This document shows positions 63,367 to 64,000 of a DNA stretch of 64,000 nt, piece by piece. Under the pieces are notes generated by a model. It was not told the origin of the DNA. It was given only the letters and a program-made list of their open reading frames with translations, and did no database searches. This DNA is from Enchytraeus crypticus (taxonomy: Eukaryota > Annelida > Clitellata > Enchytraeida > Enchytraeidae), in assembly GCA_905160935.1 (NCBI GenBank), contig CAJHZI010000447.1, positions 996,001-1,060,000 of the forward strand, read 5' to 3'. The position numbers and the translations under genes are program-made. Position 1 is the stretch's first letter. Each line of letters begins with the position of its first letter.

Positions 63367-63369
<3 letters not shown>
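62681..63369. other. LTA4H upstream intron, no feature recognised
   Basis: No recognised exon. Two GAGCAG/GAGCAGGTGAGCAG short repeats near 63205-63270. Confidence 0.4.

Positions 63370-63434
<65 letters not shown>
63370..63434. repeat. (TA)n microsatellite at family D 3' end
   Basis: Near-pure TA abutting ATCTTAGTGAACTGCCTACT (antisense family D terminus). Confidence 0.95.
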
Positions 63435-63437
<3 letters not shown>

Positions 63438-63668
63438 TAGTGAACTGCCTACTCGCAGGTCCATGGTATATAAAGCCTCTACTCATCTCTATCTTCCATT
63501 CTTCTCTTCACGTCCATATACGAGTGGATCTTTAAATCATCCATAACATTCCTTTTGATATACCATTACTCTGGGGGATTCTGCTTTGACGCGATGGGCC
63601 CCCTGTGCCTTCCTCAGCTTTGCCTTACTGGGCAGGGGGTCATTCCCTGAAAAAACAATCCTGCTTAT
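63435..63668 (-). mobile_element. Family D 3' end with composite repeat
   Basis: Antisense terminus CTTAGTGAACTGCCTACTCG and GGTATATAAAGCC, then the ATACCATTACTCTGGGGG block and TTCCTCAGCTTTGCC, as at 10561-10860 and 22929-23516. Confidence 0.7.
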
Positions 63669-63716
<48 letters not shown>

Positions 63717-63746
63717 AATATATGAATAAGCAGGATTCCTTTTTCA

Positions 63747-63799
<53 letters not shown>
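63646..63799. repeat. Inverted repeat around and beside (TA)n
   Basis: CCTGAAAAAACAATCCTGCT then TATCC (63646-63670) is answered by GAATAAGCAGGATTCC then TTTTTCAGG (about 63724-63748). A (TA)n core lies between and another (TA)n follows (63750-63799). Confidence 0.85.
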
Positions 63800-63806
<7 letters not shown>

Positions 63807-63817
63807 ATACAGTATAT

Positions 63818-64000
63818 ACAGACTGCATAAAAAATTGACCCCCTACAGAAAATTTTCTATAGCTTTGTTATCTGATGTCTCTTTGTCATGTAAATTTTAG
63901 CAATAATACATGGTTCAATTTGACACATATGCTGAAAAAGTGATGGAAATATAGGCACCAAAATTCGAGTTACAAATCTTTTTGGGCCATGCTCCGGCAT
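63818..64000. mobile_element. Possible Tc1/mariner-type end
   Basis: CATAAAAAATTGACCCCCTA then ATAGCTTTGTTATC resembles the terminal repeats of mariner-like MITEs. The partner end would lie beyond the window, so this is only a suggestion. Confidence 0.25.

Overview
This is an AT-rich nuclear segment from an animal, almost certainly an invertebrate. The evidence is spliceosomal exons with GT/AG borders, tRNA-derived SINEs, many decayed LINE families, a hAT-type DNA transposon and long (TA)n and (TC)n microsatellites. I see no bacterial features, CRISPR array or rRNA gene. The phylum cannot be fixed from the window alone.

Host gene. One cellular gene can be traced, on the minus strand: a leukotriene A4 hydrolase / M1 aminopeptidase (LTA4H). 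Six consecutive coding exons lie at 62182-62250, 58066-58290, 51361-51501, 26976-27070, 22565-22676 and 15369-15507. Their reading phases join correctly. They encode the CQDTP region, the GGMEN motif, the HEIAH-x18-E zinc site and the DPDDAF/PYEKG region. The first and last exons of the gene lie outside the window. About 46 kb of intron is filled with transposon debris, so most of the window is the interior of this one gene.

Mobile DNA falls into recurring families. (A) L2-like LINEs with a 2A-like DVELNPGP/L motif and (TTA)n 3' tails: 840-7159, 17325-17770, 18480-21345, 24255-25615, 60274-61860. (B) CR1/Rex1-like LINEs with (CT)n tails: 2970-5748, 12790-13570, 29590-37440, 44850-48765. (C) RTE/BovB-like: a nearly intact copy at 30402-33851 and a relic at 16210-17020. 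(D) RTE-like elements whose 3' ends run into microsatellites, at many sites. (E) Short 3' ends of another RTE-like family, at 17800, 21350, 25620, 26040 and 50440. (F) A large retroelement with N-terminal zinc fingers, a YLDD reverse transcriptase and a C-terminal restriction-like endonuclease: 37912-44384 (+) and 53130-57230 (-). (G) A jockey-like 3' end at 1-830.

Several insertions are cleanly nested. A hAT element with an 8-bp target duplication sits inside a family B LINE, which sits inside a family A LINE (840-7159). An RTE element with an 11-bp duplication and a solo LTR both sit inside the family B copy at 29590-37440.

The most novel candidate system is family F. Downstream of the endonuclease, both divergent copies carry a conserved block and then a sequence closely resembling the eIF4E-binding core of 4E-BP proteins (YDRSFLL...LPYIPGI in copy 1, YARSFLL...IPGVT in copy 2). 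Copy 1 has a roughly 960-codon open frame here, ending in His-rich repeats, although its RT is frameshifted. Copy 2 is followed by an intronless, broken phospholipase C-epsilon-like segment. Family F copy 1 also shares a roughly 145-bp 5' module with the unrelated RTE element.
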